Shown here piece by piece: positions 20,292-28,386 of a stretch of 64,000 bases of DNA. The DNA is taken from contig NZ_VMTV02000165.1 of NCBI RefSeq assembly GCF_007644035.1, positions 62,001 through 126,000 of the forward strand, given 5' to 3'. Numbering within the stretch: the first letter of the stretch is position 1; each line of letters opens with the position of its first letter. Source of the stretch: Vogesella mureinivorans (GTDB lineage Bacteria; Pseudomonadota; Gammaproteobacteria; Burkholderiales; Chromobacteriaceae). Made by a program: the position numbers and the translations under genes. Below the pieces are notes generated by a model. It was not told where the DNA came from, searched no databases, and saw only the letters and a list, made by a program, of their open reading frames with translations.

Positions 20292-20687
20292 ATGAGCGAG
20301 CAAGACAAACAGGCCGGGTTGGCGCGGCGCACCCAGGTGATGGGCGAGGCGTTTGCCACGCGGGCGATGAGCGATCTGGACGGTTTCAGCCGCCCGCTGC
20401 AAGACTGGCTGAACGAACACGCCTGGGGCAGTACCTGGCAGCGCGACGGTATCGACCTGAAAACCCGTAGCCTGCTGACCTGCGCCATGTTGGCCGCACT
20501 GGGCCGTAGCCAGGAGCTGAAAGGCCATATCCGTGGTGCCATCAATAATGGCGCTAGCCTGGTAGAAATCCGCGAAACACTGCTGCACTGCGCCGTGTAC
20601 GCCGGGGCACCGGCGGCGGTAGAGGCCTTCCGCGCCGCGCGCGAGGTACTGGCCGAGCTGGGCCTGCAGCTGCCGGACGAGGCGTAG
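20292..20687 (+). CDS. carboxymuconolactone decarboxylase family protein
   Basis: A 131-residue protein of the CMD/AhpD-like fold, similar in size to 4-carboxymuconolactone decarboxylase. The core LKTRSLLTCAMLAALGRSQELKGH and the following ETLLHCAVYAGAPAAVEAF match the family. The single Cys in TCAML is not the CxxC of AhpD, so a peroxidase role is not supported. No protocatechuate-pathway gene is nearby, so it is not called pcaC. Shine-Dalgarno AGGAG precedes the ATG; it is 25 bp from the DMT gene and possibly cotranscribed. Confidence 0.85.
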   Translation: MSEQDKQAGLARRTQVMGEAFATRAMSDLDGFSRPLQDWLNEHAWGSTWQRDGIDLKTRSLLTCAMLAALGRSQELKGHIRGAINNGASLVEIRETLLHCAVYAGAPAAVEAFRAAREVLAELGLQLPDEA

Positions 20688-20792
20688 CGCTAGGCCTGGC
20701 GGCCAACCCTGCTGTCAGCGGGGTTGAAATTTCGCCAGCTTGCCCCACACTCTGGGCATTACCCACTGTTCTTACCCAAAAGGAAACATGCA

Positions 20793-21290
20793 ATGGCAAC
20801 CGTTACCCTGAAAGGCAACCCTGTAGACGTAGCCGGTACCCTGCCGGCCGCTGGCAGCGCCGCCCCGGCTTTTACCCTGACCGCTGGTGACCTGTCCGAC
20901 GTGGGCCTGGCTGCCTTTGCCGGCAAGAAAAAGATCCTGAACATTTTCCCGTCGGTGGATACCCCTACCTGCGCCACCTCGGTACGCAAGTTCAACGAAA
21001 AAGCCGCCGCCCGTGATGGCGTGGTAGTGCTGTGCATTTCTGCCGACCTGCCGTTTGCGCAGAAGCGTTTCTGCGGTGCCGAGGGCATCGAAGGCGTGGC
21101 CAATCTGTCTACCTTCCGCAACCCGGCTTTTGCCGAGGCCTACGGCGTGCAGCTGGCTTCCGGCCCGCTGGCCGGCCTGACTGCCCGTGCCGTGGTAGTA
21201 CTGGACGAAAACGACCAGGTGCTGCATAGCGAGCTGGTAGCCGAGATCGCCGACGAGCCGAACTACGACGCCGCGCTGGCCGTGCTGTAA
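20793..21290 (+). CDS. tpx: thiol peroxidase (atypical 2-Cys peroxiredoxin)
   Basis: A 165-residue Tpx that reduces peroxides with thioredoxin. The peroxidatic Cys60 lies in [15 protein letters not shown] and the resolving Cys94 in [11 protein letters not shown], the Tpx pair. AGGA lies 8 nt before ATG 20793; another ATG 5 nt earlier is out of frame. Monocistronic, closed by a strong terminator. Confidence 0.95.
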   Translation: MATVTLKGNPVDVAGTLPAAGSAAPAFTLTAGDLSDVGLAAFAGKKKILNIFPSVDTPTCATSVRKFNEKAAARDGVVVLCISADLPFAQKRFCGAEGIEGVANLSTFRNPAFAEAYGVQLASGPLAGLTARAVVVLDENDQVLHSELVAEIADEPNYDAALAVL

Positions 21291-21311
21291 GACAGCCAGG
21301 TCGCCAAGACG

Positions 21312-21345
21312 AAAAACCGGTCAGCTTGCGCTGGCCGGTTTTTTA
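21312..21345. terminator. bidirectional terminator between tpx and chemoreceptor gene
   Basis: The hairpin AACCGGTCAGC TTGC GCTGGCCGGTT is flanked by A5 on the left and T6 on the right. It can therefore stop both the plus-strand tpx transcript and the minus-strand chemoreceptor transcript. Confidence 0.85.
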
Positions 21346-21367
21346 TTGTGCTGTAAAGGGAGGTGAC

Positions 21368-23020
21368 TCAGGCGGCGGCACGCAGGGCGTGGCGATCACC
21401 CGGTAGAGTGGTGGGCGGTGTGCGGCCAACCTTGGCGTGCGGCTGGGTGCGGAACCAGGCCAGATCCTGGTTCAGCTGCTGCGAGGCGTCGGTCAGGCGG
21501 CCCATGGCCGGGGCCAGGGTTTGCATCTGGCCAAAGATGCCGGCGGCCAGCGTGGCCACTTCGTCGCCCTGGCTCACGATATTGTCGCTGGCCATGTGCT
21601 GTGCCTGGCGCGCTTCTTCGATGTCTTTCATGGCCTGGCGGAAGGCCGACATGGCCTGGTCGGCTTGCAGTAGCGCGTTGTTCAGTGTTTCTTGCGCGCC
21701 GATGCTGTGCTCGCCGGCCAGGTGGGCTTCGCTCATGGTAGCGGCCAGCGCCTGGCTGGCCGACTCTACCCGCAACAGGGTGTCGAAGATGCGCGCCGTG
21801 GCGCTTTCGGTGCGCTCGGACAGCTTGCGCACTTCGTCGGCCACCACGGCAAAGCCGCGGCCTGCTTCGCCTGCGCGGGCGGCTTCGATGGCGGCGTTCA
21901 GCGCCAGCAGGTTGGTTTGCTCGGCCACATCGCGAATCAGGGTGCTGATCTGGGCAATGTCGCGGATGGCGGTTTTGAGCTGCTCGGCGTCGTTGACGCC
22001 ACCTTGCAGGCGCACGGACAGCTTGTGCAGGGTGTCGGCAGTACCGGTGGCCAGGCTGCGTGCATGGCCGGTGCGCTCGCTGCCGCTATCGGCCTGGCTT
22101 ACGGCCTGCTGCAGCGCCTGGCTGATGCGCTGGTTACCGCCGGCAATCTGGCCTGCGGCGGCACGGGTGTTTTCTGCCTTGTCAGCTTGCTGCTGCGTCA
22201 CGGTGATCACCTGGCCGGTGAGCGCCAGGATGCTGCGCGCCTCGTGCTCGCTCTGCGCGGCAGTGCTGCGTACGGTGGCCAGCAGGGTGGCCAGCTTGTC
22301 CAGAAAACGGTTGATGTGGCGGGCGGCTTGCGACAGCTCGTCGGCACCGTTTACCGGCAGGCGGGCGGCCAGGTCACCTTCGCCCAGCTGGTCGGCCGCA
22401 CGCTGCATGGCGGCAATCTGCCCTTTCAGCCGGCGCGCCAGCAGGACTTGCGATAGCACCACAATCACGCTGGCCAGGCCCAGCGGGCCCAGTACCAGCA
22501 TGACCAGCCGGCTGAGCGCGCCTTGCATGGCGGTTTCGGCTTGTGCCAGCAGCTGGCGCTCCGACACCAGGCGCTGGTCGATCAGGCCGGCCAAAGGCTG
22601 CAGGCTCATCTTGTAGGCTTCTTCGGGGATGGACAGCGCGTCCTCTGGCGAGGTTTCGGCAATCTTGATGGCCGACAGCAGGTTGGTGTGGTACGCCTGC
22701 CAGTGCTGGCTGGCTTGTTTGGCAAAGCTGTCGCGCTCTGCGGCAGGCAGCCCGGTGACGATAGCGGCAATCAGCTGGCGGCTGCTTTTATTTACGCTGG
22801 CCAGCTGGGCGGCCGTGTCTGGCAGCAGCGGGTCGGCGCGCGATAGCGATAGCACCTCGGCTTTCAGCGTTTGCAGGTTGGCCGATAGCAGCTGCCGGCT
22901 ACGGTATTGTTCGAAGTCACTGCGTAGCGACCACAGCTGCTGGCTGCTCAGTAGCATCACTGCCAGCAGGCAGCCAAGTGTGAGGATAACGGTGAGCCAC
23001 AGCCGTTTAACAAGCGTCAT
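21368..23020 (-). CDS. methyl-accepting chemotaxis protein
   Basis: A 550-residue chemoreceptor. Helix TM1 is at about residues 6-28 and a helical periplasmic sensor of about 160 residues follows. TM2 (LVMLVLGPLGLASVIVVLSQ) leads into a HAMP domain. The cytoplasmic signalling tip shows LNAAIEAARAGEAGRGFAVV and ADEVRKLSERT, the conserved MCP hairpin that binds CheA/CheW. No C-terminal pentapeptide for CheR is visible. The start at 23020 has an AAGGATGG Shine-Dalgarno sequence; the longer frame upstream is non-conserved. The ligand is unknown. Confidence 0.92.
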   Translation of the reverse strand: MTLVKRLWLTVILTLGCLLAVMLLSSQQLWSLRSDFEQYRSRQLLSANLQTLKAEVLSLSRADPLLPDTAAQLASVNKSSRQLIAAIVTGLPAAERDSFAKQASQHWQAYHTNLLSAIKIAETSPEDALSIPEEAYKMSLQPLAGLIDQRLVSERQLLAQAETAMQGALSRLVMLVLGPLGLASVIVVLSQVLLARRLKGQIAAMQRAADQLGEGDLAARLPVNGADELSQAARHINRFLDKLATLLATVRSTAAQSEHEARSILALTGQVITVTQQQADKAENTRAAAGQIAGGNQRISQALQQAVSQADSGSERTGHARSLATGTADTLHKLSVRLQGGVNDAEQLKTAIRDIAQISTLIRDVAEQTNLLALNAAIEAARAGEAGRGFAVVADEVRKLSERTESATARIFDTLLRVESASQALAATMSEAHLAGEHSIGAQETLNNALLQADQAMSAFRQAMKDIEEARQAQHMASDNIVSQGDEVATLAAGIFGQMQTLAPAMGRLTDASQQLNQDLAWFRTQPHAKVGRTPPTTLPGDRHALRAAA

Positions 23021-23141
23021 TTTAAATCCATCCTTATCAAAGCTGGCCGCAGTGTAGAGGGTCAACGTTACTGATAGATGACAATTCATCACAATGACGC
23101 ATGGGTGTAACCGTGGCCGGTTTTAGCCCATCGGGTACATG

Positions 23142-23175
23142 AAAAAAGCGCCTGTCTTGTAGACTAGGCGCTATT
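23142..23175 (-). terminator. terminator of the gamma-carbonic anhydrase gene
   Basis: On the minus strand the hairpin AGCGCCTAGTCT/AGACAGGCGCT (one bulge) ends in T6. It lies about 30 bp after the stop of the carbonic anhydrase-like gene. Confidence 0.78.
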
Positions 23176-23203
23176 CGTTAAGAATCTGTGAACAATGGTG
23201 GCG

Positions 23204-23752
23204 TCAGCCTGCTGCAATACTGGCCTTGTGTTTGTCCATGACCTTCACGTAGTGCTCGGCGGAGTATTTGAAATACGCCAGCTCGCCCTCGGTGAGGGGC
23301 CGCACCTGTTTTACCGGGTTGCCCAGGTACAGGTAGCCGCTTTCCAGCCGCTTGTTGGGCGGCACCAGGCTGCCGGCGCCAATCAGCACGCGGTCTTCGA
23401 TCATGGCGCGGTCCAGGATGATGCTGCCGATGCCGATGAGCACTTCGTTGCCGATGGTGCAGCCGTGCAGGGTAACGTGGTGGCCGATGGTGACATGGCG
23501 GCCAATCACCAGCGGCGCGCCTTGCGGGTCGCTGTCTTTGCGGTGGCTCACGTGCAGCATGGCAAAGTCCTGCACATTGCTGCCTTCGCCTATGCTGATG
23601 CTGTTCACGTCGCCGCGTACCACGGCGCAGGGCCATACTGAAACGTTGGCCGCCAGGCTGACTTCGCCGATTACCACGGCGGCGTCGTCGATATAGCAGC
23701 TGGCGTCGATCTGCGGCTGGTGGCCATCATAGGAACGGATATTGCGATTCAC
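23204..23752 (-). CDS. gamma carbonic anhydrase family protein (YrdA-like)
   Basis: A 182-residue left-handed beta-helix protein with hexapeptide repeats (for example VSVWPCAVVRGDVNSISIG). Three candidate zinc histidines lie in MLHVSH and TIGHHVTLHG, as in YrdA/CaiE-type gamma-CA proteins. Many family members lack measurable anhydrase activity, so the function is provisional. It is divergent from prlC, with about 70 bp between the starts. Confidence 0.9.
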   Translation of the reverse strand: MNRNIRSYDGHQPQIDASCYIDDAAVVIGEVSLAANVSVWPCAVVRGDVNSISIGEGSNVQDFAMLHVSHRKDSDPQGAPLVIGRHVTIGHHVTLHGCTIGNEVLIGIGSIILDRAMIEDRVLIGAGSLVPPNKRLESGYLYLGNPVKQVRPLTEGELAYFKYSAEHYVKVMDKHKASIAAG

Positions 23753-23821
23753 GGATTTGTCCTTATCTAGAATACGTTTCTGCGCGCACGCTGCGGCGCC
23801 ACTCTTAACAGGATGCCAAAC

Positions 23822-25864
23822 ATGACCCCTAATCCGCTACTGGACTTTAGCGATCTGCCGCGTTTTGCCGCGATCAAACCCGAACACGTTACCCCGGCGC
23901 TGGACGTGCTGCTGGCCGAGGCCCGTGCCGCAGTAGAGCAGGTGATCGCCGCTGGCGGCGACGACTGGGACAGCGTGTCCGAGCCGCTGTCCGACGCCAC
24001 CGAGCGCCTGGGCCGCGCCTGGGGCGTGGTGGGGCACCTCAATAGCGTGATGGGCAATACCGATGGCCTGCGCGAGGTGTACAACGCCGAAATCCCGCGC
24101 ATTTCGGCTTTCTTTACCGAGCTGGGGCAAAACCTGGACTTGTTTGCCCGCTTCAAGGCGGTGGCGGCCAACCCGGCCTTTGCCACGGCCAGCGCGGCGC
24201 GCCAGAAAATCATCGCCAACGACCTGCGTGATTTCCGCCTGTCTGGCGCCGAGCTGCCGGATGCGCAGAAAGCGCGCTTTGCCGAGATCTCCAGCCGATT
24301 GGCCGAGCTGTCTAGCCAGTTTTCGCAAAACGTGATGGACGCCACCGACAGCTTTAGCCTGTTGATCGACGACGCCGCCGAGCTGGCCGGCATTCCGGAA
24401 GACAGCCTGGCCATGTACGCCGCCATCGCCGAAGCCGACGGCCAGCCGGGCAAATACAAGCTGGGCCTGCAGTTTCCGCTGCTGTTCCCGGTGCTGCAGT
24501 ACGCCGACAACCGTGCGCTGCGTCAGCAGCTGTACGAAGCCAATGCCAAGCGCGCCAGCGAGTTTGGCCCGGCCGAGCAGGACAACACCGCGCTGATTCG
24601 CGAACGCCTGGTGCTGGCCGCCGAAGAGGCGCAGCTGCTGGGCTTTGCCAGCTACGCCGAGCTGTCGCTGTACACCAAGATGGCCGAAACCCCGCAGCAG
24701 GTGATCGACTTCCTGCGCGACCTGGCCGCCCGCGCCAAGCCCTACGCGCAGCAGGATCGCGCCGAGCTGGAAGCCTTTGCCCGCGCCGAGCTGGGGCTGG
24801 ACACGCTGGAGGCATGGGACATCAGCTACGCCGCCGAAAAACTGCGCGTGGCGCGTTATGCGTTTTCCGAGCACGAAGTAAAGCAGTACTTCCCCGAGCC
24901 CAAAGTACTGGCCGGTTTGTTCAGCGTGGTGCACAAGCTGTACGGCATTACGGTAACGCAGCAAGACGCCGAAACCTGGCACCCGGACGTGCGCTACTAC
25001 CAGATCCGCAAAGACGGCGTGCTGCTGGGTGGCTTCTATCTGGATTTGTACGCCCGTGACGGCAAGCGCCCTGGCGCCTGGATGGACGACGTGCGCGGCC
25101 GCCGCGTCAAGGCAGGGCAGGTGCAAACCCCGGTGGCCTACCTGGTGTGCAACTTTACCCGCCCGCTGGGCGACAAGCCGGCCACCTTCACGCACGACGA
25201 AGTCACCACGTTGTTCCATGAATTCGGCCACGGCCTGCACCATTTGCTGACCCGCGTGGACGAGCTGGGCGTGTCCGGCATCAGCGGCGTGGAGTGGGAC
25301 GCGGTCGAGCTGCCTAGCCAGTTCATGGAAAACTTCTGCTGGGAATGGGATGTACTGCAGGGCATGAGCGCCCACGTGGATAGCGGCGAGCCGTTGCCGC
25401 ACGCGCTGTACGACAAGATGCTGGCCGCCAAGAACTTCCAGAGCGGCATGCAGACCGTGCGCCAGCTGGAGTTCTCGCTGTTTGACATGCAGCTGTACAC
25501 CGCGGCCAACCCTGACACAGTGGACTGGCAGGCCCTGCTGGAGCAGGTGCGCGATGAGGTGGCAGTAAACCGCCCGCCAGCGTACAACCGCTTCCCCAAC
25601 AGCTTCAGCCACATTTTTGCTGGCGGTTACGCAGCGGGCTACTACAGCTACAAGTGGGCAGAAGTGCTGTCGGCAGATGCCTACGCCGCCTTCGAAGAGG
25701 CGGGTGGGGCCAACCCGGCGGTAGGCCACAAGTTCTGGGACGAGGTGTTGGCCGTGGGTGGCAGCCGCTCGGCGCTGGCATCGTTCCGTGCCTTCCGCGG
25801 CCGCGACCCGCAAATCGACGCGCTGCTGCGCCACAGTGGCATGAGCGAGCCGGTAGCCGCCTGA
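23822..25864 (+). CDS. prlC: oligopeptidase A (M3 family)
   Basis: A 680-residue cytoplasmic zinc peptidase, the size of E. coli OpdA, that clears signal peptides and other oligopeptides. The zinc motif HEFGH is at residues 466-470, with the third ligand in the following GISGVEWDAVELPSQFMENF block. ATG 23822 is preferred over ATG 23813 because AGG lies at a workable distance from it. The M3 hallmark GGYAAGYYSYKWAEV is present near the C-terminus. Confidence 0.95.
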   Translation: MTPNPLLDFSDLPRFAAIKPEHVTPALDVLLAEARAAVEQVIAAGGDDWDSVSEPLSDATERLGRAWGVVGHLNSVMGNTDGLREVYNAEIPRISAFFTELGQNLDLFARFKAVAANPAFATASAARQKIIANDLRDFRLSGAELPDAQKARFAEISSRLAELSSQFSQNVMDATDSFSLLIDDAAELAGIPEDSLAMYAAIAEADGQPGKYKLGLQFPLLFPVLQYADNRALRQQLYEANAKRASEFGPAEQDNTALIRERLVLAAEEAQLLGFASYAELSLYTKMAETPQQVIDFLRDLAARAKPYAQQDRAELEAFARAELGLDTLEAWDISYAAEKLRVARYAFSEHEVKQYFPEPKVLAGLFSVVHKLYGITVTQQDAETWHPDVRYYQIRKDGVLLGGFYLDLYARDGKRPGAWMDDVRGRRVKAGQVQTPVAYLVCNFTRPLGDKPATFTHDEVTTLFHEFGHGLHHLLTRVDELGVSGISGVEWDAVELPSQFMENFCWEWDVLQGMSAHVDSGEPLPHALYDKMLAAKNFQSGMQTVRQLEFSLFDMQLYTAANPDTVDWQALLEQVRDEVAVNRPPAYNRFPNSFSHIFAGGYAAGYYSYKWAEVLSADAYAAFEEAGGANPAVGHKFWDEVLAVGGSRSALASFRAFRGRDPQIDALLRHSGMSEPVAA

Positions 25865-25875
25865 CCATCGCGCCT

Positions 25876-25899
25876 GCTGCGGCCAACGTTGGCCGTAGC
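25876..25899. repeat. inverted copy of the dispersed repeat forming a hairpin
   Basis: GCTGCGGCCAA and TTGGCCGTAGC are opposed with a CG loop; the centre is a perfect 16-bp palindrome CGGCCAACGTTGGCCG. It lies 12 bp after the prlC stop and could aid termination. Confidence 0.7.
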
Positions 25900-25910
25900 G
25901 GGGCGGTAAA

Positions 25911-25944
25911 GCACAAGGGCAAGCCATACGGCTTGCCCTTGTGC
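25911..25944. terminator. 15-bp perfect hairpin downstream of prlC
   Basis: The arm GCACAAGGGCAAGCC is perfectly repeated in inverse after a 4-nt loop. There is no T run, so it may be a transcript-stabilising hairpin rather than a classical terminator. Confidence 0.6.
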
Positions 25945-26047
25945 GTTGAAGCCCAGGCGCGTCTGGCACCATGACACTTGCCGCCAGAGGGGGCGGGCTG
26001 TGCTACCGCGCATGTGTCGGCAATATGCATCATGGCGATGGGCTGGT

Positions 26048-26111
26048 TTATCGATATGTTGGCTGTTATCGATACCGGATAAATTAACAATGGCGATATG
26101 TTTTATCGGTA
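26048..26111. promoter_or_regulatory. TTATCGATA repeat cluster (possible operator)
   Basis: Two exact TTATCGATA copies are 18 bp apart (26048, 26066), with a TTATCGGTA variant at 26103. Each core TATCGATA is palindromic. The cluster lies 100-160 bp upstream of the lipoprotein start. The binding factor is unknown. Confidence 0.4.
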
Positions 26112-26210
26112 AAAATGACTTGCGATAGGGTGTTTCCGTTCTGGGCACATCTGCCTTGAGGGGGGTGTAGCCGGGATGCCATTTACGGTATGGAAACAGG
26201 AGATGTACCC

Positions 26211-26519
26211 ATGAAATCGATCAGCCTTGTCATCGTGGCCGCGTTGCTGGCTACCGCCTGTAGCAGCATGACCGCCATTGGTCAGTACCCGTCTTCGACA
26301 CCGCCCAAGCTTGTCCGCATGGCAGGCGGCGCGCTGGCCTGGGATAAGCCGGGCGCTTTCGGGCCGGTGCCGCAATCCATGGCGGCAAAAGGCGCGGCGA
26401 TGTGCGCCACGCTGAGTACCGCTAGCCAGACTTTCCGTGCGCTGGGTTATCACCCGTCGGCACAGAATGAGCAAGGCGAGGCGATAGATGGGGGTGGTTT
26501 CTATTGTGTGACGCCTTAA
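26211..26519 (+). CDS. small predicted lipoprotein, 102 aa (unrecognised)
   Basis: The N-terminus MKSISLVIVAALLATACSSM is a lipoprotein signal with the lipidated Cys at about residue 17. Ser at +2 suggests outer-membrane sorting. The mature part of about 85 residues has two Cys (MCATL and near the C-terminus FYCVTP) that could form a disulfide. No family recognised. The AGGAG ribosome binding site is 8 nt from the ATG. A strong terminator follows, so it is a stand-alone gene. Confidence 0.7.
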   Translation: MKSISLVIVAALLATACSSMTAIGQYPSSTPPKLVRMAGGALAWDKPGAFGPVPQSMAAKGAAMCATLSTASQTFRALGYHPSAQNEQGEAIDGGGFYCVTP

Positions 26520-26574
26520 GCGTAACGTGTTGCATGGTGACATTGCCCTGCACGCTTGGCGTGACACCATCTTG

Positions 26575-26604
26575 GCGGCCTGTACTTTGCAGGCCGCTTT
26601 TTTG
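26575..26604 (+). terminator. terminator after small lipoprotein gene
   Basis: The stem GCGGCCTG/CAGGCCGC with a 7-nt loop is followed by T6. Confidence 0.85.
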
Positions 26605-26704
26605 TTTTATCCACGGACGGCTTTGCATTTGTTAACGACTGCCATTTGAAATGGGTTGCTGCGGGTGTCAGCATGGCTGGGTGAATATTGCCGAGCTTGT
26701 CATC

Positions 26705-27706
26705 ATGACCTACCTTGCCCGTCTATTTCACGGCATGGCCCTGCCGCTTGTGTTGCTCGTGGCTGGCTTTTTTCCTGGCGTGCCAGGCCATGCCGGGCCA
26801 CTACGCGACGCTTTGTCACGGCAGCAGCTATCACCTGCCACGGCAGGGCACACGTTGACTGTGGCGCTGCCACATGCCGGCCGGCAGCGCAGCTTCCTGC
26901 TGCATGTGCCGCGCCGTTATCAGCCCGGGCAGCCCTTGCCGCTAGTCCTGGCGCTGCATGGTGGCGGTGGCAATATGGCATTCATGGCGAACGACCGCCA
27001 TTACGGGCTGACCCGCCATAGCGACCAGGCGGGCTACCTGCTAGCGGTGCCCAATGGCACCGGCGCGCTGGGTGACAAACTGGCCACCTGGAACGCCGGG
27101 CGCTGCTGTGGCAAGGCGCGCGACGAAGCGGTAGATGACGTGGCCTTTGCCCGCGCGGTGGTGGCCTGGGTGCAGCAGCACTACACGGTAACCGCGGGGC
27201 GCGTGTACGCGGTAGGCATGTCTAATGGCGGCATGATGGCGTACCGGCTGGCGTGCGAGGCGGCGGATGTGTTTGCCGGCATCGCCTCGGTCGCCGGTAC
27301 CGATAACACGCTGGCTTGCCAGCCAGCACGGCCGCTAGCGGTGCTGCATATCCATGCGCGGGATGACGACCATGTTCTGTTCGATGGTGGTGCCGGGCCA
27401 GGGGCGTTTCGCGACGAGCGCAAGGTCACCGATTTCACGTCGGTACCCGCGACCATGGCGCAGTGGCAGGCGCACAACCAGTGCCGCCCGCAGCCGGTGC
27501 GCAGCCTGACGGTAGCGGGTGCCTATTGCGAGCGTTATACCGGCTGTGCCGCTGCTAGCGCATTGCAGCTGTGTGTCACCGAGCAAGGTGGCCATAGTTG
27601 GCCGGGTGGCGGCCGTACCCGTATCGGCAAGGCGGGCCCTGGCCAGGCGCTGGATGCCAATGACGTGATGTGGGCTTTTTTCAGTGGCTTGCCGCCACGG
27701 CCATGA
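26705..27706 (+). CDS. secreted PHB-depolymerase/feruloyl-esterase family alpha/beta hydrolase (LpqC-like)
   Basis: A 333-residue serine hydrolase with a signal peptide ending near GFFPGVPGHAG. The oxyanion region LVLALHGGGGN and the TWNAGRCCG motif are typical of the esterase-PHB-depolymerase family. The nucleophile is Ser173 in GMSNGG; the Asp is probably in HARDDDHV and the His in GGHSWPGG. It would hydrolyse an ester polymer or feruloyl ester outside the cytoplasm; the actual substrate is unknown. The Shine-Dalgarno sequence before ATG 26705 is weak, and a longer frame exists upstream. Confidence 0.83.
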   Translation: MTYLARLFHGMALPLVLLVAGFFPGVPGHAGPLRDALSRQQLSPATAGHTLTVALPHAGRQRSFLLHVPRRYQPGQPLPLVLALHGGGGNMAFMANDRHYGLTRHSDQAGYLLAVPNGTGALGDKLATWNAGRCCGKARDEAVDDVAFARAVVAWVQQHYTVTAGRVYAVGMSNGGMMAYRLACEAADVFAGIASVAGTDNTLACQPARPLAVLHIHARDDDHVLFDGGAGPGAFRDERKVTDFTSVPATMAQWQAHNQCRPQPVRSLTVAGAYCERYTGCAAASALQLCVTEQGGHSWPGGGRTRIGKAGPGQALDANDVMWAFFSGLPPRP

Positions 27707-27794
27707 TGCTTGCTGAACAGTGTGTGCGCAGGGAGGGCGAGCCAAGCCCGCGTCGGTGCGCTAGCATGACGTTTGCTTTCTTTGGGAGACCATC

Positions 27795-28172
27795 ATGATC
27801 AGCCACATCGACCACGTTGTCCTTACCGTTACCGATATCGAAGCGTCGGTAGCCTTTTACTGCCGCGTCTTGCAGATGGAAGCGGTCACCTTTGCCAACG
27901 GCCGCCGCGCGCTGCATTTCGGCAACCAGAAGATCAACCTGCAGCTGCTGGGCGAGGAGCCGCGCAACCGTGCCGGTGTCGGCTCGGGCGACCTGTGCCT
28001 GATTAGCCGTTGGCCGCTACCGCAGGTGGTAGCCCACCTGCAGGCCGAGGGGGTGGATATTGTCGAGGGCCCGGTGGCCAAGACCGGTGCGCAGGGCACC
28101 ATCCAGTCGGTGTATTTGCTGGACCCGGACCAGAACCTGATCGAAATCAGCGTGTACCCGCCACAGGCATGA
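27795..28172 (+). CDS. VOC family protein (glyoxalase/dioxygenase fold)
   Basis: A 125-residue single-module vicinal-oxygen-chelate protein opening MISHIDHVVLTVTDIEASVA and closing YLLDPDQNLIEIS. These carry the metal ligands His7 and the C-terminal Glu. Similar proteins are annotated as virulence-type VOC or biphenyl-dioxygenase-like proteins; the substrate is unknown. GGGAGA precedes the ATG. Confidence 0.88.
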   Translation: MISHIDHVVLTVTDIEASVAFYCRVLQMEAVTFANGRRALHFGNQKINLQLLGEEPRNRAGVGSGDLCLISRWPLPQVVAHLQAEGVDIVEGPVAKTGAQGTIQSVYLLDPDQNLIEISVYPPQA

Positions 28173-28274
28173 CAAGGTTTTTTTGTCAGCAGCGGGAACC
28201 AAGCGCGCCGCGCGGGTTCACACTATGACTGTTTGTCTAGCAGGCACAACAGTGAGCGAACTTGACTGTGTTGA

Positions 28275-28302
28275 CCCCCGCCCGGTGCGGGGGCATTTTT
28301 TT
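28275..28302 (+). terminator. terminator about 100 bp after the VOC gene
   Basis: The stem CCCCCGC/GCGGGGG with a CCGGT loop is followed by CA and T7. The distance from the VOC stop leaves room for a short separate transcript. Confidence 0.82.
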
Positions 28303-28334
28303 GTCCCCAGCGCTGTGCGGCGCTGCAGAACGAA

Positions 28335-28367
28335 ACAAGGGCCTTTCGCCATGCGAAAGGCCCTTGT
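28335..28367 (-). terminator. 15-bp hairpin terminator of the LysE-family gene
   Basis: ACAAGGGCCTTTCGC is repeated in perfect inverse after a CAT loop, 20 bp beyond the minus-strand stop. A short T-rich tail follows on the minus strand. Confidence 0.7.
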
Positions 28368-28386
28368 CGCAGGTAACGCTAGCGGC

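Larger units (their letters stand above)
25865..26210. other. intergenic region with two hairpins and a TTATCGATA repeat cluster
   Basis: This 346-bp gap holds a palindromic copy of the dispersed repeat (25876-25899), a 15-bp perfect hairpin (25911-25944) and an AT-rich area with TTATCGATA at 26048-26056 and 26066-26074, and TTATCGGTA at 26103-26111. No gene is supported. The AT-rich part probably carries the promoter of the downstream lipoprotein gene. Confidence 0.6.

Noticed and set aside
20292-20687. AhpD or pcaC assignment for the CMD-family protein
   Set aside because: It lacks the AhpD CxxC pair, and no protocatechuate pathway genes are adjacent.
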